Of a DNA stretch of 64,000 nucleotides, positions 47,940 through 58,153 are shown piece after piece. The DNA is from Acanthococcus lagerstroemiae (taxonomy: Eukaryota; Arthropoda; Insecta; Hemiptera; Eriococcidae), in the NCBI GenBank assembly GCA_031841125.1, contig CM063111.1, forward strand, positions 54,063,535 to 54,127,534. Direction: 5' to 3'. Position 1 is the stretch's first letter; each line of letters starts with the position of its first letter. Made by a program: the position numbers and the translations under genes. The notes under the pieces were generated by a model, which had not been told where the DNA came from, ran no database searches, and saw only the letters and a list, made by a program, of their open reading frames with translations.

Positions 47940-49530
47940 CCTTCATCCCCACTCTTCCAACCACACTCATATGTTGCAGATGAAGATGCTAGTCAGTACT
48001 CACTGAGTCAGACACAACATTGCAGATGAGTCCACCAATAGAACCAACATCACCACAAGAGGTAAATCAAAATTACTGAAAATGTTAACAAAGAAAGTTA
48101 TCCTATCGTATTATGCTGTTTGATGGAACATTGAAAGTGGGTCACTTTCTTGATCTGCGGAATATATCGCAGATAATAATGATACCAAAGCATGAAAAGG
48201 AGCCTAACCTGGTGATACCACAGAAGCCCAATAGTTTATAACCAGCAATCAGTAAAGTGTTAGAAAAAATCTTAATGGATAGAATGAGACCAATAACAGC
48301 AATTTTGGACGACTGCTATTTGGTTTTTGCAGAGAACATTCAACCATACTATAATTTCACAGAACTGTTAATCAACTCGAAAAAGTACTAGAAAAAAATA
48401 TCGCTTGGCCGCAGTTTTAGACATTGAAGCAGCCTTTGACAGAGTGTAGTACTAACTATTAAAATAAAGACAAGCTTGCCACATCCGTACGTACACTTAC
48501 TGAAGTTGTATGTAGAAAATCGAATAATGTTTGTGAAACATCAGAATGAATTCTCCTACATCAGAGAAATCAAATCTGGAGCCCCATACGGGAGTATTAT
48601 ATTTGGGACTTTCCTATGTATCCTCTATACTGCAGACATACTAAGTGATGAAGAAAATATCATGGTCGCTACATTTGCTGATAACATGATTCTTGATTAT
48701 TTTAGTTAAAAGCGAAGACAATATAAAAGCCCCTACAATGTTACAAAAACAACCTGACCAAATACAAAGATAAACACAAAAACGGCGAATTAAATGTAAT
48801 GCTGGAGAAAGTGTGCATACAACATTTACAACGCGCAGAGCTAATTGCCCACTCAGAGACATAGCTAAAAGCTTTTTCTGTGGAGGGAGGGGGCTGTGAA
48901 AACCCTAACTGACTCAACTCAAAATTCCCAAGTATCAAAATGTTTTTGTATTGACTAAAAAAAAAACTTTGGACTTGTTGGATTTTCTCAACTTTTGATC
49001 CATCTACTGAAATTTCCCAATTCCAGTGGAAACTTCCATACCCCCTTATTTTCGTCCCTGGCTGAAACAGTAAACTTTCCTAACTACTGAGTGAAAATTC
49101 TTCCGAGGTGGGGGGGGGGGCTATTGGTACGTTCCTGGAAGTACTGTCAGCAAAGAATGAGGTTAAATACTAGGGACTACACCTGGACAGATAACTCGGC
49201 TGGAAGAAGCATTTAATAATCAAAAGAAATTAATTAAATCTCAAGATGCGCAAAACAAACTGCATCATTGGCAGAAGATTGAAATTGTCCCTCACAAATT
49301 ACTAGCACACGAAGTCGTACTAAAGCCAGTCGGGATGTATGGTATTGAAATGTAGGGAACAACAGCCGTGAGTAATAGAAAAATTATACAGCGTTTTCAG
49401 AATAAATATCTCACAAGAATTGTAAAGGCTGATTGGTGCCATCGCAATGACGAAATTCACAAATACCTAAAAATCACTTGTATCGAAGAAAAGACACATA
49501 AACTTGCAGCAAAAACGTCATAACCTGACT
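47940..49530 (+). mobile_element. Jockey-like LINE ORF2 (reverse transcriptase) pseudogene
   Basis: The plus strand reads as a decayed non-LTR reverse transcriptase. In order: SPPIEPTSPQEV, PAISKVLEKILMDRMRPI, the catalytic block AVLDIEAAFDRV (near 48415), KSGAPYGSIIFGTFL (the usual G-x-P-Q-G-S block with Q changed to Y), and TFADNMILDYF, where the active-site F/Y-A-D-D reads F-A-D-N, losing one catalytic Asp. Then come VHTTFTTRRANCPL, EVKY-GLHLDR and a C-terminal stretch (VVLKPVGMYGIEM, RKIIQRFQNKYLTRIVKADW, NDEIHKYLKI). There are many stops and frameshifts, and a ~275-bp transposon interrupts it at 48862. The 5' half including the endonuclease is missing. Family W repeats lie on both sides. 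Confidence 0.88.
48862..49136. mobile_element. MITE family Y insertion within the LINE, rearranged
   Basis: The LINE reading ...RRANCPL stops at about 48860 and resumes with EVKY-GLHLDR after 49136. The intervening DNA matches the inverse of 25863-26040, ending TTTTCGTCCCTG near 49062, and then adds a second, direct terminus (GAGGTGGGG..., CTATTGGTACGTTCCTG). It is thus a composite of two ends of family Y, with a G-run between. This insertion is younger than the LINE. Confidence 0.75.
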
Positions 49531-49749
49531 TTGTAAGCAGCAAAACAATTTTATTTTGTAAGTTTTAGACAACAGCTTAGAGAATCGACGCCTTAAGCGA
49601 GCACATGCTCTTGATTATATAATAAGTAACCCCTTTTGTTGCAAATCAAGTTTGTCATTATTAAGTAACAGAAGGGCTCTTGATGAAAAGCACATCTTGC
49701 GATAAGTCAATAATTGAATGTAAAAATTTTACTTATGGTGTGGGGGGGG

Positions 49750-49990
49750 GGGGTCCGACCGTTGCAATGAAGGAAACTGTTACATGGATACGTCGCCCTA
49801 GCAACCGCGTTGTTAGCGCACATACCCATGCCTTCTCTAGTCGTCCATTTTCGGCGTCTCTCGGTATTCTCTGTGTCGCCTGTCAAAACGTGATAGAACG
49901 AATAACCGCATAAAGAGGAATACGCAACTGCATCACGAGGGTAACGTTTTTCTGCGGAACTTTGTTCTTTCGCGTGCCGAACCATTAAAC
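49750..49990 (+). repeat. Dispersed repeat family W, copy 2
   Basis: Direct copy of 47486-47775 (GTTACATGGATACGTCG, CCTTCTCTAGTCGTCCATT, AATACGCAACTGCATCAC, GTAACGTTTTTCTGCGGAAC). The first ~20 bases are replaced by a G-run at 49742. Copies 1 and 2 bracket the LINE pseudogene. Confidence 0.8.
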
Positions 49991-50669
49991 ATGTCAAAAA
50001 ATACGCGTAAAATTAACTCAAACGAAATTACACACTCTCACTAGATGCGAAATATAAACCATTGTTATGTCTTTTATAATTATCTACGTAGTAAAACCTC
50101 TTTACTGAATGAGCTAAGCTGAGATGATGTTAAGATATCCAAGAGCAGTAAAATAAGCAGGTGAGTATAGAGTATCATTTGTGCCCACAAACAATCAAAA
50201 TAATTGAAAAGTATTCAGACAAAATTTATTACTTGTCGATTTAAATTTTCAATTTTTGTACTCCCTAAACAAAACTTTGCATACCACTACACGTATCTCG
50301 ATACTGCTGTCCTTATCTTGTACAGTAAGGCTGAATTTTAAGTCAGATATTGAATATAAAATCTCGGACAATTCTGATTCATCAAACTAGTCAAAATCGG
50401 GGAAATTACCGAGGTTACAACATCGCAGAGATTTAATAATCGACCCTTCATCAAGCTCGCCCCTTGATAAAAATATTAATGAAAATTTATAAAACGACCT
50501 GGCTGGATGAATAAGTTCCATAATGCTTGGCTACTGAGTGGTAGTTCTATTAACTTATCAAGATCTGTGTATTCTCATTGAGATGTCGACTCAAAATGTA
50601 AATCTGCAACTTCGCCACAACACAACACAATAATTATGCTGTTCTACTTTATTTAATGATACGGAGCTG
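49991..50669. other. No gene recognised
   Basis: AT-rich with no frame or repeat of note. Confidence 0.4.
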
Positions 50670-50825
50670 CAGTGGCGTAACCGACCTAGTGCACACAGGA
50701 GGTCTGGTCTTGACCAAAAGTTCGGATAGAGGCATGTGTTAGGAGGTGTGAAAATTAGGAAAACCATCATCTTACGAAGTCGCAAAGAGGTTAAGATCCC
50801 CTCTCGTCCTCTGGCTACGCCACTT
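50670..50825. mobile_element. 156-bp hAT MITE with 8-bp target duplication
   Basis: Ends CAGTGGCGTAACCG and CGGC-type inverse TGGCTACGCCACTT form a hAT-style inverted repeat with a few mismatches. The flanking 8-mers CGGAGCTG (50662-50669) and CTGAGCTG (50826-50833) match at 7 of 8 positions. Too short to code. A satellite-like fragment (CAATGCACAAAACATGCGG) follows at about 50948. Confidence 0.88.
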
Positions 50826-51085
50826 CTGAGCTGTTGTAACATCAATTATTAGAAAATCATTGTAATTGCTGACTTGTCTGTCAAGCTCGACTGCAGGACA
50901 TAGGCATGCTGGATCGAGAATTGGGAGCCAAATTAGTCCAATTTTCTCAATGCACAAAACATGCGGAAAGCATTTTCTTTAACTGGCACGCAAAAAGGGC
51001 ATCACATGGGGTGGTGAGACTGATGAAGGTGCAGTGAATGCAGCTCCATCCTTCAGCTAGTTCAACTTCATTTCAAAGTGTACCA

Positions 51086-51325
51086 AGTCAAACCAGTTTT
51101 CTTATCGTCGCTCGTGAATATAAATGTAACAAGGTTTTGGCAGCCGAAATTGGAAGCGTAAATCGGCGGCTCCCTGACTAATGCACGCACGTACCTACAG
51201 ATCAAAGGTTAGGTCCGCGGTGGAACAAAAAGAAAATACGACGGAGTTACGAAACTTGGCGAAACGAAACTTCAGATTCGAATCTCCGTTTACTTTTTTG
51301 TAAACAGAGCGAGGGCTTCATTCCT
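51086..51325 (+). repeat. Segment duplicated from or with 46056-46290, copy 2
   Basis: See copy 1 for shared words. Copy 2 is more CpG-rich and runs into a CpG-rich island, which suggests it is the older or source copy; the direction is inferred. Confidence 0.85.
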
Positions 51326-52066
51326 ATTCTCACCGGCCAACTTTTATTCTACTTGAGTACGTGTAAAACGAACTCGTTCGCTCTCGTCCAATTCGAACGC
51401 GGAATACTAACTAAGAGTAATTGTGATCGACTCTTCGATCTCACGAACTCGTCGTCGACCAGAGATACCGTCGGAGGAACACAGGAAAGCAATTACGAGT
51501 AGAAATCCTACACAAAAGTTTCCGAATGGCTGGTTGGCTGGTCTTCACAGCTTGCCTTTCTCTCTCGCTCTCTCTGTCACACTGGTTAAGAGCAATAGGT
51601 ATTTTATTCAAAAAAACATTTCTCAGTGGCCTCACGAATTCCATGTTCGACGACGCTGTGAATAGACAGCGACGGGGCCTTACCTACACCAACAGCCCGA
51701 ACCCCGACCGACGTTTCAAACTGAAACCGCTTCGCGACCGAACCGCGAAACATGGTCCCCCTGGGAGTGGTGCGAAATGCAGTGGTCCCCGCGGAGGGCA
51801 CGCCACACCGACACCGTTCGCACTCAATCGTAATGGACGTCGTAAATTGCGCGTTATTGCCGATTTTTATCGAATTTGACACACTTGTATCTGTAGTATC
51901 CACATACAGTTCCGGCTGAGAAACTATGTTTACCAAAAGTCGACAAAACGTGTGTCCCCAGAACCCCTCCTCCTCATTCACCGGTAGCGCTGATCTTATT
52001 TAGATAAAATATTGAAATTACTTCGGCAAAACGTGTACATATATATCTACTTATCGTACACTTACG
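51326..52066. promoter_or_regulatory. CpG-rich, repeat-poor island
   Basis: CpG-rich with overlapping frames on both strands (up to 125 codons on minus at 51604-51981) and no recognised domain. A short CTCTCTCT tract lies near 51556. Possible regulatory or exon-bearing DNA; no specific site supports this. Confidence 0.25.
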
Positions 52067-52465
52067 TCAGAGACGCGATAAAATTTTACTGCTTTTTTCC
52101 ATCCCAGAAGCGAATTTCCTATAAAGAGCAATTTTTATAGGAGTTAGCGCCTGCGGGGCGAATGCGGTGATGCTCTTTCGGTACGCACAGTGACCGCAAA
52201 TAATATCACTGGCTCGTAAATACCGTTTATGGAGCTTGGTGTTGACTTGGTGGTACTTGACTCGTACTATAATGTGCTTTGTGGCTCGATGTTTACAAGA
52301 CGGAACAGAAGAAACAACCAGGTGCTTACAAGTTTTAGAAGAAGATTCAGAGAAAATACTTGAGCCCTTATAATTTTTCACGAATCTGAGGGCAGCTTCT
52401 TCTCTAAAAGACAGCTCCATCAAATAGAGTTTTTGATAACAATTCGATACTGAATAATGTTTCAA
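52067..52465 (-). CDS. Unrecognised 132-codon open frame
   Basis: This frame runs from ATG at 52465 to the stop at 52067 on minus. Its translation is not low-complexity: it has a cysteine/histidine-containing middle (SSKTCKHL, SVPSCKHRATKHIIV), then RASDIICGHCAYRKSITAF and a basic C-terminus. The C-x-x-C and nearby H/C spacing could be chance or a metal-binding patch; I recognise no family. There is no overlapping long frame on the other strand and no repeat homology in the window. I see no obvious promoter, and splice sites were not resolved. Most long frames here are chance, so this is listed only as the least implausible of the unassigned ones. Confidence 0.2.
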   Translation of the reverse strand: MKHYSVSNCYQKLYLMELSFREEAALRFVKNYKGSSIFSESSSKTCKHLVVSSVPSCKHRATKHIIVRVKYHQVNTKLHKRYLRASDIICGHCAYRKSITAFAPQALTPIKIALYRKFASGMEKSSKILSRL

Positions 52466-52927
52466 AAAGAAAATATTTTCGACTCGGTCTTCAAAAAGTA
52501 GGTCTCTAAGAATTTTCTCGTTACAAGTCCAAAAGCGTCATTGGGAGTTCAAAATAACCCATTAGGAACTCGTTTAAAATTTTGAACACTAACACCCGCG
52601 GTACATTGGAACTGAGGGATGCCTGCTATTTATTTGTCAACTAAGCCAGTCAAGCTATGCGACGTTTTCATCATTCGAGGACAAATTTAGAAAGAACATA
52701 ACTCAATTAGCTGAACTCTAATTGGCTGTTACTAATGTTTACAAGCCGGCTGAAAAGTAATCTACCTTTTCCTGACGATTCAAGCTTGCTCAACTCAGTC
52801 GAAGAGTGTGGATTCATAGCTTAGTTCGTACGACTGGCTCCAGTGTGTAATGGGCGTAACAAAGGCCTTACCCATAAAAACGTAGGTATACAACTTCTGA
52901 TGTTCTGTTAGTCGTACCGTGTTCCAT
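52466..52927. other. No gene recognised
   Basis: Mixed sequence without frames or repeats of note. Confidence 0.4.
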
Positions 52928-53145
52928 GAACACCCACGGATGCTAATTAATTCCTGATGCCCGGACTCATTTCTACACATCCTCCAGTTCACGAATTACC
53001 CCTTCTCCTTCCGTCTTCTATTCCGGTGATTATTAAAATAAACACCAGGGATGCTAATTACTTCCAGATGCACACATACCCCCAGTTTTCGATCACCCCT
53101 CCCCTTCCATCCTCTATTCGAATAATTATCAAAACGGAGCCAAGA
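52928..53145 (+). repeat. Tandem duplication of a ~108-bp unit
   Basis: Units at about 52928-53040 and 53041-53145 share AACACC, GGATGCTAATTA(A/C)TTCC, ACACAT, CCAGTT, CCTTCC(G/A)TC and TATTC followed by ATTATTAAAA-like ends. Confidence 0.8.
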
Positions 53146-53349
53146 TAATATCGAAAACGATTTCAAAGACTTCGATAAAGTTTGTACTCAATAGTACAGC
53201 AATTCATGATTTTTAATTTTGCCCATTCTTCTGATGCCACCCAAACTATAACTAGTACGAGTTCGTGAATTGACCCTGAGATAAGCAAATGAGTTGGAAC
53301 AATTCCATGAGTAGCAGTTTCACAGTGAGATCCCCCTTCAAAATAAAAA

Positions 53350-54310
53350 AAAACGTGTAACATGTCACCAACCTGAAATCTGAAAAATGGAGTAAGAATC
53401 AGGCCAGACAGAGAGACAGACCCTCAGTTAAGCCAGCAAGCAACCATCATCGACAAGATCGACAATCAGACACAAAACTGACAGGAGGGTTGTCACCCTC
53501 TTCCAAACCCAGAAGTCGGGAAATAGAGATACACAATCTTAAAAAGTCTTAATCAAGTCTTGAACAGTCCTAGAAATTATGAACTAATATTTAACATAAA
53601 TACAAAGAGTCTTCAACAAGAGCCTTGAAGAGTTTCTAAACACGCGTGGGAGAAGCGTATTGTCTTAAATGAGCAATGGAGTGTCTTAGCTCGTCTTACC
53701 GAGTCCTGAAGAAGTATGAAAGAACCTAACAACGTCTTAGTGTTTCTTAAATGACTCTTAGAAATCTCGAAGGGGTCTTAGAAAATTTTTAAATAGTACT
53801 AAATAAACACAGCGAGTCTTAGAAAGCCTACAAAATCCCCTGACCTTGAAGAACCATAAGTAGGCCAGGGAGAATAATTTAAGCATAGTAATAAATTCTG
53901 AACAGCCATCAGGGCCATAGGGACGGGATGGAGGGTCACCCTTCAAAGTTGCTTTGAAAGTCGACACTCCATAAATTCTAGCAACCAGTCGACAAAGTTG
54001 GGAGAATGAGGACTATTTTTTGTTTACTTTTTATAGGTTTCAATATACTCGTACATTTTTTTACATTTCAGTTGACATCGTTGACTTACCCCCCTCCCCA
54101 CCAAATGAAACTTGCTAGCTACGGTCCTTACAACAGTCATAACGACTTTTGAATAAGTTTAGAAGAGTATTAATGAAATTTAAACATGAGTCTGAGTCTC
54201 AGTGATACTGAAGCCAACACTGAAGAGCGAACAATCTTAGTAAGTCTCAAAAAATACCTCCTCCCCCTCCTCTCCAGAGAGAAAAATTTGAAGAAAAAAA
54301 ATTGGTGGAC
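53350..54310 (-). repeat. Degenerate GTCTTAGAAAG array, complementary to the 26.2-27.1 kb array
   Basis: GAGTCTT, GTCTTAGAAAG and TCTTGAA(G/C)AG words recur every 15-30 bases, most densely at 53520-53860. G-rich landmarks such as GGAGGGTCACCCTTCAAAG and GGAGGGTTGTCACCCTC near both sides recall sequence at 26.87-26.9 kb. It is the reverse-complement theme of the array at 26200-27120. Confidence 0.55.
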
Positions 54311-54997
54311 GTTTAAAATGTTACTCAATGAGAATCTATAGTTGGATACACCTGATAGCAAGTTTTCGGAATGATATTTACGTTGTAACGTTGATAGTAT
54401 ACAGAAAATTCTACCACCGGAGGGAGAGCGGGGTTAGGTATCTGTAGGTAGAACACTGGTGTATTAACGAAATGTCGCCTAAATTTCTACCTCAGTAGCA
54501 AAATAAAATAAGTAAACAGAAAGGCCGTATGTATAAATTTTATCCACATTACAAATATAACCTGATGAGAGACAGAGAAAAATTAAAGCTCTAGAATTTT
54601 ATTATTTTAACTAGTTTGAGAGAGGCAGGTTTACCCCATATCTTGCGAGTTTCAAGATGTAGTAAAGGGTGCACTCTCGTATCTCACAATCTTCAACATC
54701 AATACGAAAATGTTTTGCGGTTTATACACTTTTCGCTTATCTACTCACTGAATTACCTTCTCGAGGACACAACAATAGTCCTAATACTTAAGGGGGTGAA
54801 GATAAGATATTCAATTCTTATACATTAAGAAGTCTCAAGATTGCTTTTTGGATCTGTCACTGAATGACACTTACTACTTACCAAACATCTCTACTTCTAA
54901 TCCATCATCCCCAGCCACCCTACACAACACTGCTGGCTGAGTACCCCAGTTTCTCCCTTGGATATAATAAATGTAAGCATATGTTTTTACTGTTTTA
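54311..54997. other. No gene recognised
   Basis: AT-rich, no repeat match noticed. Confidence 0.4.
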
Positions 54998-55530
54998 CAA
55001 GGCGTACCAAAATAGTTGACCCGTTTTTAAACGCTTACCATGCGGTAACACTGCATAAGTAATTTTTTTCCATGAAAATATTCGGCTATGTGTGCCATTT
55101 AATAAGCATCGCTCTCTGTGGTGGGGAGAACATCGCGATTTCTAAGTAGAAACGTTTATTCTAAAAATCAGTGTTGTGGCGACTCAGCGCGCATCTTGTA
55201 AACAGTTCTGAAAAGACACAATCTCATTCCCGCTCCAAAAGCAATCATGCCGTGGACGGAGAATGTTCGACTCAAGGGCATCTCCAGTAACGTTCAGAGT
55301 TTAAACATTTGCAAAATGCGCGCTGAGTCACCACAACACTGTTTTTTTTTTTTAATTTAGAATAAACGTTTCTACACAGAAACAGCGACGTTCTCCAGAC
55401 CACAGAGCCATGCTTACTGAATGGCATAGGTACATAGCCGAATATTTTCATGAAAAAAAAAACTGCCTACGAATTAGTGTCGCCACATAGTAAGCGTTTA
55501 AAAACAGGTCAACTATTTAGGCACACCCTG
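54998..55530. mobile_element. Foldback family Z, copy B
   Basis: Ends CAAGGCGTACCAAAATAGTT and CAACTATTTAGGCACACCCTG are inverted copies with a few changes, and TA lies on both sides (54996-54997 and 55531-55532). Inner landmarks match copies A and C: ATATTCGGCTATGTG, GTTGTGGCGACTCAGCGCGC and AGAATAAACGTTTC. Confidence 0.9.
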
Positions 55531-55654
55531 TACTGGCTTCAAGAAGGACTTCAATAGAAGAACTTCTACAACTTTCATTAAAACCAATAATCAAATCGAA
55601 ATATCAGCGTATCACCAGCGGGAAGGGGGGAGCATAGAAATAGTTGCCCGTGGC

Positions 55655-55980
55655 TTAGAAAGTGCTAAAGAGCTGAGTCTTCCCCACATATAAAAATGAT
55701 ATAGCTCCAGATATATTCACACACGGAAAATTTATGTTCAAAATGATATTACTTTTATATGAAGCAAAATACTTTTAAATATCCCTCTATAATTAAGAAA
55801 CTGATCTCTCCTTTGGAAAACACATAGACAGATTGGAAGCGTGCTGGAGAGTCCCCACATAGATAAGTGATTCAGCCCTTTCTAACACGCATGGAAAAAT
55901 TGTAATTTTAATAAAGTCATTTCATACGAGGCAAAATACTTCTATCAATCTCTACTAATTGAACAATTTGAACTTATTAT
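55655..55980 (+). repeat. Tandem duplication of a ~165-bp unit
   Basis: Units at about 55655-55810 and 55835-55980 share GTGCT(A/G)(A/G)AGAG, TCCCCACATA, ACGGAAAA/ATGGAAAA, GAAGCAAAATACTT / GAGGCAAAATACTT and ATC(C/A)CT near their ends. Confidence 0.65.
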
Positions 55981-56490
55981 GCGAACTTTGCAAGAAATAT
56001 CCCCCTTGAAATAAAATTTAGAAAATATAGGTACCAAAAATTAGGTTTTTTTTTGTGGTGCAGCTAAGGTTGACTTTTTGGACACCTATCATCTTGCCTT
56101 GCTTATGGTAACTACAGTTATTTTGATACTGGTTCGCAGATAAGTTGAAAACTTTTCCTTCTGGTCAAGAGGAAAGGGTGTCAAGGGTGTCTAGACCCCC
56201 TCGGCGATTTTGTCAGCGCCCACTCTCTCTTTGGTCAAGACCAGCCTTCCTCGAGCATTAGGCTGCTTCAGGTAGAAGAATGGGGGTAGCGAATTTCAAC
56301 GAGTATAATTTCACAGTTATCAGAGCAAAATCGATGACATCCATTTTCAATTTGCTCCCCAGCTCGCGATCAAATTCGAGTCGAACCTAAATGCAGTTAC
56401 TCATTCGATTCATGATTCGGCTACTCTTTGACCCCTTACTCTCGCGTGTGTTCTGCTTGTTACAGATGTGTTATATAAATCGTTAAATTA
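55981..56490. other. No gene recognised
   Basis: Mixed sequence without frames or repeats of note. Confidence 0.4.
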
Positions 56491-57087
56491 CAGGGTGTGC
56501 CAAAATAGCTGACTAGTTTTTAAACGCTTACCATGTGGCAACACTGATGCGTAGGCAATTTTTCTCTCAAGAAAATAATCGGCTATGTATGCCATTTAGT
56601 AAGCATGGCTCTGTGGTCCGGAGAACATCACGGTTTCTGTGTAGCAACGTTTATTCTAGGAAACAGTGTTGTTGCGACTCAGCGCGCATTTCAAAAACAG
56701 TTTAAACTGAAAAGACATGATCTTGTTCCCTCTCTCCAAAGGCAATCCTGCCGCGCTTGTTCTCCCCTCTCAGAACGTTACTGGTGATACCCTTGAGTCG
56801 AACTTTCTCCATCCACTGCTTGATTGCCTTAGGAGAGGGAACGAGATTATGTCTTTTCAGTTTAAACTGTTTTTGAAATGCGCGCTGAGTCGCAACAACA
56901 CTGTTTCCTAGAATAAACGTTGCTACACACAAACCGTGATGTTCTCCGGACTATCCAGACTACAGAGTCATCATGCTTACTAAATGTCATACATAGCCGA
57001 ATATTTTAATGGGGAAAAATTGCCTACGCATCAGTGTTGTCACATGATGAGCGTTTAAAAACAGGTCAACTATTTTGGCACACCCTG
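56491..57087. mobile_element. Foldback family Z, copy C (best preserved)
   Basis: A 597-bp palindrome-like element with ends CAGGGTGTGCCAAAATAG / CTATTTTGGCACACCCTG, exact over 18 bases, flanked by TA at 56489-56490 and 57088-57089 as in Tc1/mariner insertions. The arms remain paired for about 250 bases; the centre near 56755-56815 contains CTCAGAACGTTACTGG. Frames on both strands encode related peptides because the element is its own inverse. Confidence 0.92.
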
Positions 57088-57099
57088 TATTATCGTGTA

Positions 57100-57960
57100 T
57101 TTGCAATCCCTGTATGTTCTTCCCCGATTCGAATTTGAGCATTGGTGTTGAAGGAAGAAAAGGCGAGCGTATAGTTCCAAAAAATTTCATAGCGGCGGTA
57201 GAACTCGTCTGGCCTGCCGTTGTCAGCTAAAAATCTGCCAGCCGAGCGCCATCGTAAAATTTAAATGAGAGAAAAAATAGCCGTCATTTTTCGCAAATAC
57301 GAGTACATCTAGGCTGCTGAATATCATCCCGTCTTTACGATTCGTACATTTTTAGTCTCTCGAGTAAGTTCGCACACAAGCAAAACACCAAAGGGCGAAA
57401 AGGAAATAAAGAAAAAAAAAAAGCGAAAGTTGGAATTGTGAAGTCACCACGCGTAACGTCTCCCGTCTGCCGCCTCCCGGGGTGTCCGACTCGTGTGTGC
57501 AGAAAAATCAACGAAATTTCCTTTTTGGCCGCCGTAATATATAAAAATTTTCCACGTCAGCGACACGCTCGCGCCGTTTTCGTTTATACGGCGTTTTGGG
57601 CTACGAAAGATAAATTGGTCGGTATGGTTGGTACGAAAAACACGCCGCCGGAATATGACGCAAATTTCGAGATTCATCTGTCTGTCTGTCCGTCTGTCTG
57701 TTTTTCTGAGCGCACAGCATATTCAAAACACGCGGGAAGATGCAAACGAAATATACGCTGGCTTCCGCCTTCGCCGAGCGTAAATAGTCAAAAAGTTTGT
57801 AAATTCCAAGCATTTTGCCCCTTTCCTTCTTCTTCTTTAAAGCTTGGTATGTTTACGTTAACGAGTAGAGATACGTATACTTTCTTCCTTTTTATTTTAT
57901 TTATTTATTTTTATTCACTCAATATCTGCCACAAATTATGGTAAACAGAGCAAAAGAAAA
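57100..57960. promoter_or_regulatory. CpG-rich island with a CTGT tract
   Basis: CpG-rich and repeat-poor. A degenerate (CTGT)n tract lies at about 57678-57702. The 168-codon plus frame (57438-57944) is the longest in the window but has no recognised domain, includes the tract and ends in phenylalanine-rich T-runs; I regard it as chance. Confidence 0.25.
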
Positions 57961-58035
57961 TATATCGACTACTGGTGAACGAACGGGGGGGGGGCGGTTT
58001 GGTACGAGTTGAAAAAAACCTCCCCACACACAACT

Positions 58036-58153
58036 AAAAAGAGCACTTCAGGATGCATTTTAGCGCATTAATTAGAACAATAAGATGACAGGATATCTGC
58101 CATAGCAACCACTGACCCCCTCCCCCTTAAAACTAAGACCTTTCAACGCTGGT
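58036..58153 (+). repeat. Dispersed repeat, second copy of 13591-13699
   Basis: AAAAAGAGCACTTCAGGATG, TTTTAGCGCATTAATTA, TAGCAACCACT and ACTAAGACC match the copy at 13.6 kb in the same orientation. No terminal repeats are evident. Confidence 0.75.

Noticed and set aside
56605..56932. Similar short proteins on both strands
   Set aside because: Foldback copy C is its own inverse complement, so both strands encode related frames by geometry.
57438..57944. Longest plus frame (168 codons) as a gene
   Set aside because: It includes a CTGT microsatellite and a T-rich tail and has no recognisable domain or supporting start context.
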